Shown here piece after piece: positions 37,782 to 45,804 of a stretch of 64,000 nucleotides of DNA (its first letter is position 1; the number at the start of each line of letters is the position of its first letter). Made by a program: the position numbers and the translations under genes. The notes below the pieces were generated by a model. It did not search any database, was not told where the DNA came from, and saw nothing but the letters and a program-made list of their open reading frames with translations. This DNA is from a bacterium (GTDB lineage Bacteria; Pseudomonadota; Alphaproteobacteria; Acetobacterales; Acetobacteraceae), in assembly GCA_026224825.1 (NCBI GenBank), contig JAMFRO010000008.1, positions 106,209-170,208 of the forward strand, in the 5' to 3' direction.

Positions 37782-38908
37782 GCGAGATTCAGATTGTTCC
37801 GGTTGCGGGCAAGGTGCTGCTGAAGCGGTTTATTTTGCTGCCCGAGCGGCTGCATGCTGATGATGCGCATTATATCGCGCCGCTGCATATGGAGCGTGAG
37901 GAAGCGCTTACCGCGAAAAATCCGTTTTTTGGGCATGCCGAGGTGCAGTTCTGGCTGGCGGTGCGGGATGGGCGTGATGTGGGGCGGATAAGCGCGCAGA
38001 TTGATGCGCTGGCGCTGACCATTCGGCCGGATGCGCCGGGGCAGTTTGGGATGATTGCGGCGGAGGATGATCCGGCGGTTTTTGTGGCGCTGCTGGATAC
38101 GGCGGCGGCTTGGCTGCGGGCGCGTGGCAAGACGCGGATGGAGGGGCCGTTCAACCTCAATGTTAATGAGGAAACCGGGCTGCTGGTGGATGGGTTTGAT
38201 ACGCCGCCGGTGCTGATGATGGGGCATGATAGGCCGTATATTGCGGGCCGGCTGGAGGAATATGGGCTGGTGAAGGAGAAGGATGTTTATGCTTATTGGT
38301 ATGATATCCGAAATGAATTACCTAAATCCGTACGGCGGTTGCTGGAGCGTGAGCTGCCGAAGGATTTGACCGTGCGGCAGCTCGACCTGAAGAAGATCAA
38401 GGATGAAATTCGGGTTGTGACCAGCATTTTTAATGATGCGTGGTCGGGCAATTGGGGGTTTGTGCCTTGGACGGAGACGGAGGCGGATTATCTGGCGAAG
38501 GCGCTGAAGCCGCTGCTGGACCCGAAGTTGACGAGCCTGGTGGAGCGCAATGGCGAGCCGGTGGGGTTTATGATCGGGCTGCCGAATTTGAATGAGGCGA
38601 TACGGGATTTGAAGGGCAGGATGCTGCCGTTTGGCTGGGCCAAGTTGTTGTGGCGGCTGAAGGTTAGTGGCGTGAAGACGGCGCGGGTGCCGTTGATGGG
38701 GGTTAGGCGGGCGGCGGCGCATGATATCATCGGCGGGCTGATGCCGTTTTTGATGATCGATATGGTGCGGAAAGAGGCGCTGAAGAAGGGGATTACGCAT
38801 ATCGAATTATCTTGGATTTTGGAGGATAATTTGCCGATGCGAAGGATGAATGAGAGCCTGGGGGCGGTGGCTTATAAGACTTATCGGATTTATGAGAAGG
38901 GGATTTGA
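37778..38908 (+). CDS. GNAT-type acyltransferase, probable bacterial ceramide synthase
   Basis: 376 residues, starting with TTG at 37778 after AGGAG ~10 nt upstream. The C-terminal half is a GNAT N-acyltransferase fold (SLVERNGEPVGFMIGLPNLNEAI..., THIELSWILEDNLPMRRMNESLGA). The N-terminal half is family-specific (GFDTPPVLMMGHDRPY, EGPFNLNVNEETGLL). This type, sometimes mis-annotated as dATP pyrophosphohydrolase, includes the Caulobacter ceramide synthase bCerS, which N-acylates the 3-keto-sphingoid base. Spt, ACP and reductase genes nearby support that role. Confidence 0.75.
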   Translation: MSEIQIVPVAGKVLLKRFILLPERLHADDAHYIAPLHMEREEALTAKNPFFGHAEVQFWLAVRDGRDVGRISAQIDALALTIRPDAPGQFGMIAAEDDPAVFVALLDTAAAWLRARGKTRMEGPFNLNVNEETGLLVDGFDTPPVLMMGHDRPYIAGRLEEYGLVKEKDVYAYWYDIRNELPKSVRRLLERELPKDLTVRQLDLKKIKDEIRVVTSIFNDAWSGNWGFVPWTETEADYLAKALKPLLDPKLTSLVERNGEPVGFMIGLPNLNEAIRDLKGRMLPFGWAKLLWRLKVSGVKTARVPLMGVRRAAAHDIIGGLMPFLMIDMVRKEALKKGITHIELSWILEDNLPMRRMNESLGAVAYKTYRIYEKGI

Positions 38909-38990
38909 CGTTATTGCGGGCGTAGCTTGGGCGTCCATTTTCGTCCTGCGTCGAGAAAGATGGATCGCCACGCTGCGCTCGCGATGACGG
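38909..38990. repeat. Palindromic repeat (family A, diverged)
   Basis: CGTTATTGCGGGCGTAGC...TCCATTTTCG and GAAAGATGGATCGCCACGCTGCGCTCGCGATGACGG-type arms are a diverged version of the element at 1368-1448. It starts directly after the stop codon of the ceramide synthase-like gene and may act as its 3' hairpin. Confidence 0.7.
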
Positions 38991-39043
38991 ATAAACAGCA
39001 TGTCTCGCGGATGCGGGAAGCTTGGCTCCTATGGCTTTGGGAG

Positions 39044-40060
39044 TTAGAGATCCCCGCTTTCGCGGGGATGACGGAAGGGGGGCGGGGGTGACGGTGGTTG
39101 GGGTAGCCAGCCTTGGGCGCGGTACCAGGCGACGGTCTCTGCAAATCCTTGCGTCAATCCGATCCGTGGCGTGCCGATCTGTGGCGTGCCGATCTGTGGC
39201 GTGAAAGGGAGCGCTTCATCGGGGTGCACCACCCAATCGGGGTAGAGCATCTCGCGGGCTTTGCCGGCGGAGAATACTGGGGCTTCGCCGCGTAGGTGGC
39301 CCCATAGGGTGGATGCTGCGCCGGCTGTGCGGAGTAGACATGCTGGGACGTGTAGCAGGGGGGAGTTTCGGCCTTGGGCTTGCATGGCGGCTGCGGCGAT
39401 CTCGGCCATGGTGTGGTTGCTGCCGGGGAGGGCGAATATTCCGGGTTGGGCTGTGATCAGGGCTAGGTGGGTTAGGGCTGTGGCGGCGTCTGTTACGTGC
39501 AGGATTGTTACGCGGCCGCAGGTTAGGACCGGGACGATGGGTAGGGTGGCGGATTGGAAGATTGATAATGTGGCTTTGTCCCACGGGCCGTATAGAGCGG
39601 GCGGGCGGATGATGGTGAGCTGCGACTCTGCGCCTGCGTAAATGGTGCGGATTGCCTCTTCACCCGCGTGTTTGGAGAAGGCGTAGTCGGAGATTTCCGG
39701 TTTTCTGGCGGCGAGGGTTGAGACGTGGATGAAGCGGGCGGCTGGCGCGTGTTGCCGGGTGGCTTGCGCAACGGCTGCGGCGCCGTCGCGGTTGGCGCGG
39801 AGGAAGGCGGCGCGGTTGGGGGCGCGGATGAGGCCGGCGGCGTGGATGACGGTGTCTGCGTTTTGCACCAGTTGCGCCAGTGCGGCGGGGTTTTCGAGGC
39901 TGCCCGGGATTATTTCGAGTTCGATGCCGGGCCAGAATTCAGGGTTGGGCGGCTTGCGGACCAGAATGCGGATTTTGGCGCCCTGCTCTGCAAGTTCTCG
40001 TACCAGATGCAGACCCAGAAAACCCGTTGCACCCGTTACGGCAACGGTTTTGGCACTCAC
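39044..40060 (-). CDS. cerR: NAD-dependent epimerase-like ceramide reductase (CerR-like)
   Basis: 338 residues. GTG start at 40060 in a GTGA overlap with the acyl-AMP ligase stop. It has a Rossmann motif TGATGFLGLHL and the SDR catalytic pair in YAFSKHAGE (Tyr-x-x-x-Lys). In Caulobacter CerR reduces the 3-oxo group of 3-oxo-ceramide and its gene neighbours the acyl ligase, ACP and Spt genes, as here. The C-terminal part has a QIGTPQIGTPRIG repeat and ends in HPRESGDL, encoded by a family B repeat at 39046-39073, so the native C-terminus was probably replaced. Confidence 0.78.
   Translation of the reverse strand: MSAKTVAVTGATGFLGLHLVRELAEQGAKIRILVRKPPNPEFWPGIELEIIPGSLENPAALAQLVQNADTVIHAAGLIRAPNRAAFLRANRDGAAAVAQATRQHAPAARFIHVSTLAARKPEISDYAFSKHAGEEAIRTIYAGAESQLTIIRPPALYGPWDKATLSIFQSATLPIVPVLTCGRVTILHVTDAATALTHLALITAQPGIFALPGSNHTMAEIAAAAMQAQGRNSPLLHVPACLLRTAGAASTLWGHLRGEAPVFSAGKAREMLYPDWVVHPDEALPFTPQIGTPQIGTPRIGLTQGFAETVAWYRAQGWLPQPPSPPPPFRHPRESGDL
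39046..39073. repeat. Family B repeat forming the 3' end of the cerR-like gene
   Basis: AGAGATCCCCGCTTTCGCGGGGATGACG. Read on the minus strand it supplies the last codons and the stop of the reductase gene (HPRESGDL). Confidence 0.88.
39159..39203. repeat. Three tandem 15-nt repeats inside the cerR-like gene
   Basis: CCGATCCGTGGCGTG (39159-39173) is followed by two identical copies of CCGATCTGTGGCGTG (39174-39188, 39189-39203). Being a multiple of three, it encodes an in-frame IGTP(Q/R) repeat. Confidence 0.92.
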
Positions 40061-41817
40061 GCGGCCCCGGCGATGGCGGGTGCGGGAGCAAAAATGCCGT
40101 CCAGGTACATGGCGCGGGAGCGGGAGCGGCTGAGTTTGCCTGAGGAGGTTTGCGGCAGGCTGCGCGGGGGGACCAGCACCACGCGGGTTTCCAGGCCGTG
40201 GCGGCCACGGAAGAATTTGGTGATGTCGTGGATCAGGCCTTCGCGCGCGGCGGCATCCGTGGTGCGGCATTGCACGAGGACGATGACCTCTTCCTGCACG
40301 CCGTTATCGACGGAGAAGACGGCGACATCGCCGCTGCGGAGCGTGGAGATGTCGGCTTCGGCGGCCCATTCGAGGTCTTGCGGCCAGACGTTGCGGCCGT
40401 TGACGAGGATGAGGTCTTTGGCGCGGCCGGTGATGACGAGCTGGCCGTCGGTAAAATAACCCAGGTCGCCGGTGTCGAGCCAGCCATCTGTTGAGAGGAC
40501 CTGGGCGGTTTCCTGTGCTGCGCCAAAATAGCCCTGCATGAGGCTGGGGCCACGCACGAAGATGCGGCCGACCTCGCGCTCGGGGAGGATTTTGCCACGC
40601 TCGTCGCGCACTTCGGCGTGGTGTTCCGGCAGCATGCGGCCGCAGAGGACGAAGCCGCGCGTGCGGGTGCTGGAGGAGGTGGCGGGTACGGCGCGATGTT
40701 CGCGTTCGAGGATGGTACCGTCGATGATGTCCTGCTGCGCACCTTGGCCTGGGGGGGTGAAACTGAGGGCAAGGGTGGCTTCGGCCATGCCGTAGCAGGG
40801 GACGAAGACTTCCGCGCCGAAGCCGCGCTCGGTGAAACGGGCTGCGAATTTCTGCAGGACGAGGGGGCGGACCATGTCGCCGCCGATGCCGGCGCGGCGC
40901 CAGCTTGAGAGATCCAGCCCTTCGGTTGAGGCGGTTTCCGCACGGCGGAGGGCGAGCTCGTAGCCGAAGGAGGGGCTGAAGGAGATTGTGCCACGGTTGC
41001 GGCTGATGAGTTCCAGCCAGAGCAAAGGGCGGCGGGCGAATTCGCGGGTGGGGAGGATATCGACCGAGAGCTGGCAGGCGAGCGGCATGAGGAAGAAGCC
41101 GACGAGGCCCATGTCGTGGTAGAAAGGCAGCCAGCTTGTGCAGCGGTCGGATTCTGTGACGCCGAGGCCGTCGCGCGCCATGTAATGGGCGTTGGCCATG
41201 AAGGCGCGCTGGGTGACGGCGACGCCGAGCGGGAAGCGGGTGCTGCCGGAGGAGAATTGCAGGTAGGCGAGGGCTTCAGGGTTTTGCGGGGGGAGTTCCG
41301 CGCTTGGTGCGTCTTCGAGCTGGCGGTAGCTGCCGGCGAGGCGCAGGTTGAGGCCTTCGGCGGCTTCCAGCACCCAGCCTTCCAGCATGTCGGGGCCGAA
41401 GAGCGCGTGGGCCTGGGCGGTTTCCACCATGCGGCGGAGATGGGCGATGTAGCCTTCGCGGCCGCCGAAAGCGGCTGGGAGCGGCAGGGGGGCGGGGACG
41501 AGGCCTGCGTATTGGCAGGCGCAGAAGGCGCGGAGGAAATCGCCGTCGCTCTCGGCGACCAGGCCGACGCGTTCGCCGGGGTGCAGGCCGGCGCCGAGCA
41601 GGCGGCGGGCGAGGTCCAGCGATTCCGTGCGTAATTGGCTGTAGGGCAGGACTTCGACGAGTTGGCCCTTGCCGGAGTAGATGTTGAAGCCGGTTAGGCC
41701 TTGGGCGGCATGATCCAGCGCCTCGGCAATGGTACCGAAAGCGGCGTAGGAGATGGCGCGGCCAGGCGTGGTGGTGGGCGTCGGCACGGCCGGCGTGGAA
41801 ATATGTTGCTGCAGCAC
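40057..41817 (-). CDS. Fatty-acyl-AMP ligase (FAAL-type), loads acyl groups on ACP
   Basis: 586 residues of the ANL superfamily. The adenylation core shows YLQFSSGSTRFPLGVAVTQ, WLPFYHDMGLVGFF, CYGMAEATLA and LDTGDLGYFTDGQLVITGRAKDLI, and the C-terminal Lys region ends SSGKLSRSRSRAMY. The H.DMGL and extended internal segment are FAAL-like, typical of enzymes that pass acyl-AMP to an acyl carrier protein. A homologous ligase sits beside spt, acp and cerR in Caulobacter. Here it is translationally coupled to the cerR-like gene (GTGA). Confidence 0.85.
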   Translation of the reverse strand: MLQQHISTPAVPTPTTTPGRAISYAAFGTIAEALDHAAQGLTGFNIYSGKGQLVEVLPYSQLRTESLDLARRLLGAGLHPGERVGLVAESDGDFLRAFCACQYAGLVPAPLPLPAAFGGREGYIAHLRRMVETAQAHALFGPDMLEGWVLEAAEGLNLRLAGSYRQLEDAPSAELPPQNPEALAYLQFSSGSTRFPLGVAVTQRAFMANAHYMARDGLGVTESDRCTSWLPFYHDMGLVGFFLMPLACQLSVDILPTREFARRPLLWLELISRNRGTISFSPSFGYELALRRAETASTEGLDLSSWRRAGIGGDMVRPLVLQKFAARFTERGFGAEVFVPCYGMAEATLALSFTPPGQGAQQDIIDGTILEREHRAVPATSSSTRTRGFVLCGRMLPEHHAEVRDERGKILPEREVGRIFVRGPSLMQGYFGAAQETAQVLSTDGWLDTGDLGYFTDGQLVITGRAKDLILVNGRNVWPQDLEWAAEADISTLRSGDVAVFSVDNGVQEEVIVLVQCRTTDAAAREGLIHDITKFFRGRHGLETRVVLVPPRSLPQTSSGKLSRSRSRAMYLDGIFAPAPAIAGAA

Positions 41818-41909
41818 GGTTTTTCCCAGCTATCAGACGCACTCTGACATGGCAATGGCGTGACAGGCCTGCATTTGACGGGGTGCGGGGGGGCTGCCTA
41901 TCTGCGGCC

Positions 41910-42872
41910 ATGCTTATTCCTGGGCCCATTCCTGCCCGTGTGCATTTCTGCTGGATCGGCCCGGTTCTGCCCTGGGCCTATGTGTTTGCGGTGCTCTCCG
42001 CCGTGGCGCAGGGGCAGATGGATGAGGTTTTACTGCACCATACGGATGAGTTGGCGGAGGGGCCCGGTTTGGAGGCTTTGCGCGCGGCGCCGGGGGTGAG
42101 GCTGGTGCGAATCGACCCGCGGACCTGCCTGGCGGCGGCGGGGGAGAGGCTGGGGCTGGAGGGGTTTTATGAGGCCTATGCTGGGCTGGTGAGCCCGGTG
42201 CAGCGGGCGGATGTGCTGCGCGCGGCGATTTTGTTTCTGCAGGGTGGTATTTATCTCGATATGGATACCATTACAGTGGCCTCGCTGCGGCCATTGCTGG
42301 GCGTGCCGCAATTTATCGGGAGCGAGTATATTGTGTGGCCGCATTGGGTGCGGCATTCGCGCTCGCCGGTGGTGTGGGCGCGGCATCTGGCGCTGGATGT
42401 GCTGCGCAAGATGCTGCGGCTGGCACCGGGCGGGTGGCGCTGGTTTCGGCATGTGGAGGGGTGGTATTTTAAGGGCGTTAACAATGCCGTGATGGGGGCG
42501 GAGCCGGGGGCGCCGCTGTTTGCCGCCTTTTTACGGGAAATACTGGCGATGCCGGCGGCGCGGCGGACGCAGCCTTATGCGCTGGGGCCGGATCTGCTGC
42601 AGGAGCTGGCCGGCCGAGAAGCAGGGGGCGGGCTGGTGATCCATGAGCCTGCGGTTTTTTATCCGCTGGCGCCTGAGATTTCAGAGCATTGGTTCCGGCC
42701 TGGCCGCCCTGCCCTGGACCTGGCGTTGCGGCCGCAGACATTGGTGGTGCATTGGTATGCCTCGGTGCGCAGCAAGCCGTATGTGGCGCGAATCGACCCT
42801 GATTACATACGCGCCCATTCCCGGAGTCAGCTATATAGCGCACTGGTTTCCCAGGCTCTGCCGCAACTCTAG
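41910..42872 (+). CDS. GT32-type glycosyltransferase (DXD motif)
   Basis: 320 residues from MLIPGPIPARVHFCWIG. It has the compact GT32 layout: IPARVHFCWIGP at the N-terminus, SPVQRADVLRAAILFLQGGIYLDMDT with the metal-binding DxD at residues 117/119, and a C-terminal VVHWYASVRS. GT32 members transfer hexoses; the family includes yeast Och1 and the mannosyl-inositolphosphoceramide synthases Sur1/Csh1. Its position just before the inositol-phosphate synthase gene (111 bp) suggests an inositol-lipid acceptor. It is divergent from the acyl ligase gene. Confidence 0.78.
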   Translation: MLIPGPIPARVHFCWIGPVLPWAYVFAVLSAVAQGQMDEVLLHHTDELAEGPGLEALRAAPGVRLVRIDPRTCLAAAGERLGLEGFYEAYAGLVSPVQRADVLRAAILFLQGGIYLDMDTITVASLRPLLGVPQFIGSEYIVWPHWVRHSRSPVVWARHLALDVLRKMLRLAPGGWRWFRHVEGWYFKGVNNAVMGAEPGAPLFAAFLREILAMPAARRTQPYALGPDLLQELAGREAGGGLVIHEPAVFYPLAPEISEHWFRPGRPALDLALRPQTLVVHWYASVRSKPYVARIDPDYIRAHSRSQLYSALVSQALPQL

Positions 42873-42983
42873 CCGCCGCAACGCTGCCTCCCGCCGCAAT
42901 ACTTGCGGCGTGTTTAACCCGGCTGTAAGGTCACAAATCGGTAACATGCTTGGTTTTCCGGCGTTTTCAGGCGGGGTTTTCAC

Positions 42984-44132
42984 ATGGTGGGTAAGGGCAG
43001 CTTGGGTAAAAATGGCATCCGCATCGCGATCGCCGGGGTCGGCAATTGTGCGAGTTCGCTGATCCAGGGCATTCATTACTACACCCCGGAACGCTGCCGC
43101 GAGGATGTTATCGGGCTGATGCATGTCGAGATTGGTGGGTACCGCCCCTGTGACATCGCCGTTGTTGCCGCCTTTGATGTGGATGTGCGGAAGGTCGGGC
43201 TGGATGTGCACCGGGCGATTTTCGCCAAGCCGAATTGTACGAAGATCTTCCAGGCTGAGATTCCCGATAGCGGCGTGATCGTGCAGATGGCGCCGGTGCT
43301 GGATGGTATTTCCGAGCATATGGAAAATTATGCCGATGACCGCACCTTTATCAAATCCGACGCGCGCGAGCTGAGCCGGGCTGAGGTTGTGGCCGAGCTG
43401 AAGCGCAGCGGGGCCGAGGTGCTGCTGAATTACATGCCGGTGGGCTCTGAACAGGCGGCGCGGTTTTATGCCGAATGCGCGCTGGAGGCGGGCGTCGGCT
43501 TTATCAATAACATGCCGGTGTTCATCGCCTCGGATAAGAATTTTGCTGAGCGTTTTGCGGCGCGCAATATCCCCATCATCGGCGATGATATCAAATCCCA
43601 GCTTGGCGCGACCATCACGCATCGTGTGCTGACGGATCTGTTCGCCAAGCGCGGGATTAAGCTGTTGCGGACGTACCAGCTCAACACCGGCGGTAATACC
43701 GATTTCCTGAACATGAAGAATCAGGACCGGCTGGCTTCCAAGAAGAAGTCGAAGACCGAGGCTGTGCAGTCCGTCGCCAAGGACCGGCTGGAGGCGGAGA
43801 ATATCCATATCGGGCCGAGCGATTATGTGCCCTGGCAGAATGACAACAAGATCTGCTTCATCCGCATGGAAGGCCAGATGTTTGGCGATGTGCCTATGGA
43901 TTTGGAACTGCGCCTCTCGGTGCAGGACTCACCCAATTCCGCCGGTGTGGTGATCGACATGATCCGTTGCTGCAAGATCGCGCTGGAGAACGGCATTGGC
44001 GGCGTGCTGGCCGGGCCGAGCGCTTATTTTTGCAAGCATCCGCCAGCGCAGTACACTGACGATATCGCCTATGACATGACGGAAGAGTTTATCGCGAGCT
44101 GCGTCCGGGCAAAAATCGCCGCCGCCGAATGA
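42984..44132 (+). CDS. ino1: myo-Inositol-3-phosphate synthase
   Basis: 382 residues from MVGKGSLGKNGIRIAIAGVGNCASSLIQG (NAD-binding glycine-rich loop). Conserved stretches of the bacterial/archaeal MIPS type follow: NYMPVGSEQAARFYA, FINNMPVFIAS, GDDIKSQLGATITHRVL, TYQLNTGGNTDFLN and DSPNSAGVVIDMIRCCK. The enzyme cyclises glucose-6-P to inositol-3-P (L-myo-inositol-1-P). The last four bases overlap the next gene (ATGA). It commits carbon to inositol lipids or inositol solutes. Confidence 0.93.
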   Translation: MVGKGSLGKNGIRIAIAGVGNCASSLIQGIHYYTPERCREDVIGLMHVEIGGYRPCDIAVVAAFDVDVRKVGLDVHRAIFAKPNCTKIFQAEIPDSGVIVQMAPVLDGISEHMENYADDRTFIKSDARELSRAEVVAELKRSGAEVLLNYMPVGSEQAARFYAECALEAGVGFINNMPVFIASDKNFAERFAARNIPIIGDDIKSQLGATITHRVLTDLFAKRGIKLLRTYQLNTGGNTDFLNMKNQDRLASKKKSKTEAVQSVAKDRLEAENIHIGPSDYVPWQNDNKICFIRMEGQMFGDVPMDLELRLSVQDSPNSAGVVIDMIRCCKIALENGIGGVLAGPSAYFCKHPPAQYTDDIAYDMTEEFIASCVRAKIAAAE

Positions 44133-44848
44133 AATGCCTTATTGTCGCGGCCGGACAGGGTACGCGATTGCGGGAAAAGGGCGAGCTTAAGCCGCTGATT
44201 CCGATTAAGGGCGTGCCGCTGATCGAGCGTGTGATTGCCAATGCGCGGGCTGGTGGGGTTGAGGATTTTTTTGTCGTCACCGGTTACCATTCCGATGAGC
44301 TGCAGGCGCGGCTGGGCGAGCTTTCGGCGCGTACGGATACGCATATTACGCGGATTTATAACCGGGCCTGGGACCGGGCCAATGGTGTGTCCGTGCTGGC
44401 GGCCAAGCAATATATCGATGAGCCGTTTTTGTTGACGATGTGCGACCATCTGGTGGACCCGGAGATTTTCAGCGCGCTGATCGCGCGCCCTGTGGAGCCG
44501 GATACGGTGACGCTGGCGGTGGATTTTAATATCGACAATCCGCTGAATGATCCTGAGGATGTGACACGGGTTAAGTGCGAGGGGGCCAGGCTGAAGCATA
44601 TCGGCAAGGTGATCCGGGATTTTAATTGTTTTGATACGGGCGTGTTTTTGTGCACGCCGGTGATGTTCGATGCGCTGATTGAAAGCCAGGCGCGGGGGGA
44701 TGATTCTATCTCGGGCGCTATGAATGTGCTGGCGGAATGGGGCAAGGCGCTGGTGTTTGATATTGGCGATCGGGTTTGGGTGGATGTGGATGATCCGGTG
44801 GCGTTTGCGAAGGCGGAAGTGCTGCTCGAAGAGGGGCGGATAAAGTAG
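44129..44848 (+). CDS. Sugar-phosphate nucleotidyltransferase, probable CTP:inositol-1-phosphate cytidylyltransferase
   Basis: 239 residues with the nucleotidyltransferase signature LIVAAGQGTRL(x)nLKPLIPI at residues 4-26 and the metal-binding MCDHLVDP (Asp106). The CDH(L/V)-DP segment, FNCFDTGVFLC and the final WVDVDDP resemble the IPCT domain of the archaeal/thermophile IPCT-DIPPS enzyme, which makes CDP-inositol. Coupling to the inositol-phosphate synthase (ATGA overlap) and the CDP-alcohol transferase 122 bp downstream fit that substrate. A hexose-1-P nucleotidyltransferase is the alternative. Confidence 0.72.
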   Translation: MKCLIVAAGQGTRLREKGELKPLIPIKGVPLIERVIANARAGGVEDFFVVTGYHSDELQARLGELSARTDTHITRIYNRAWDRANGVSVLAAKQYIDEPFLLTMCDHLVDPEIFSALIARPVEPDTVTLAVDFNIDNPLNDPEDVTRVKCEGARLKHIGKVIRDFNCFDTGVFLCTPVMFDALIESQARGDDSISGAMNVLAEWGKALVFDIGDRVWVDVDDPVAFAKAEVLLEEGRIK

Positions 44849-44878
44849 TATCCGTTAGGGGGCCGGGGGCATGGGTGT

Positions 44879-44952
44879 TAGAGATCCCCGCCTTCGCGGG
44901 GATGACGGTGTAAAATCGCGGGGATGACGGTGTAAGCGGGGATGACGGTGTA
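44879..44952. repeat. Family B repeat with tandem half-copies
   Basis: A full copy GAGATCCCCGCCTTCGCGGGGATGACG (about 44881-44907) is followed by two more copies of GCGGGGATGACGGTGTA (to 44952). It separates the cytidylyltransferase and CDP-alcohol transferase genes that otherwise look like one operon. Confidence 0.85.
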
Positions 44953-44970
44953 TCACTTTAGGATGAAGGC

Positions 44971-45804
44971 ATGAGCGAGCCGGTGCGTAGGGCCGTGGAG
45001 ATTGAGGCGCCTAGTAACCGTTATGTCATTCATCCGCTTTCCGCCAGGATTGTTCCCTACTTTGGGCGGGCGGGGATTACGCCCAACCAGGTGTCGCTTG
45101 CGGGCATGGGGGCGGGTGTCGCGGCGGGTGTCGCCTATCATTTTTACCCGCACGTGCCTTGCGTGTTTCTTGGCTTCGCTTTCATGTTTATCTGGCATGT
45201 GCTGGATGGGGCCGATGGCCAGCTTGCGCGGCTGACCAATAATTTCTCCGAGCTGGGGAAGATCATCGACGGCATATGCGACTATGTTACCTTTGCCGCT
45301 GTTTATGTCGGGCTGGCGCTGACATTGGCGGCTGTGCATGGCGGCTGGGTGTGGTGGTTGGTGGTGCTCGCCGGGCTGTGCCATGCGGCGCAATCCGCCG
45401 CGTATGAGCTGCAGCGGCAGTATTTCAATGTCTATGGGCTGGGCCGGGCTTCCTCGGCTTTGCCGGATGTGAACGCCCTTGCCCCGGCTGGTACCGCTGG
45501 GGTTCTGCACAATATCTACACGCGGGCGCAGTTGCTCATTGGCGGCGATGCGGCGGCGTTTCATGCGGCACTGCCGGATGATGAGGCCACCCGGGCGCGG
45601 TATTGCAAAATCTTTGCGCCTGTCATCCGGCGTTGGGCTTTGCTCTCGGCCAATACCCGTACCATCGCGATTTTTCTCTGTGCGCTGGTGGGCTCGCCGC
45701 TGCTGTATTTCCTGTTCGAAACCTTCATCCTCAGCGCGGCATTATGGGCTTTGCTTGCCGACCAGCGCCGCCGCTATGCCGCTTTCAGCGCCGCGCCAGG
45801 CTGA
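44971..45804 (+). CDS. CDP-alcohol phosphatidyltransferase-family membrane enzyme
   Basis: 277 residues. The complete family motif D(x2)DG(x2)AR(x8)G(x3)D(x3)D is present: Asp79, Asp82, Gly83, Ala86-Arg87, Gly96, Asp100, Asp104. Several hydrophobic segments (residues 42-75, 104-140, 218-265) indicate an integral inner-membrane protein. Enzymes of this class transfer a phospho-alcohol from a CDP donor. Beside an IPCT-like gene the donor may be CDP-inositol and the acceptor a ceramide. The classical phosphatidylinositol-phosphate route (CDP-DAG plus inositol-P) is the alternative. The 3' end overlaps lptG by 20 bp, convergently. Confidence 0.85.
   Translation: MSEPVRRAVEIEAPSNRYVIHPLSARIVPYFGRAGITPNQVSLAGMGAGVAAGVAYHFYPHVPCVFLGFAFMFIWHVLDGADGQLARLTNNFSELGKIIDGICDYVTFAAVYVGLALTLAAVHGGWVWWLVVLAGLCHAAQSAAYELQRQYFNVYGLGRASSALPDVNALAPAGTAGVLHNIYTRAQLLIGGDAAAFHAALPDDEATRARYCKIFAPVIRRWALLSANTRTIAIFLCALVGSPLLYFLFETFILSAALWALLADQRRRYAAFSAAPG

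Noticed and set aside
39159..39203. CRISPR array
   Set aside because: The 15-nt repeats are contiguous with no spacers and lie in frame inside a gene. The 30620 and 44879 arrays also lack spacers.
44129..45804. Di-inositol-phosphate (thermoprotective solute) synthesis
   Set aside because: The IPCT/CDP-alcohol transferase pair fits it, but the gene context is lipid synthesis and nothing suggests a thermophile.
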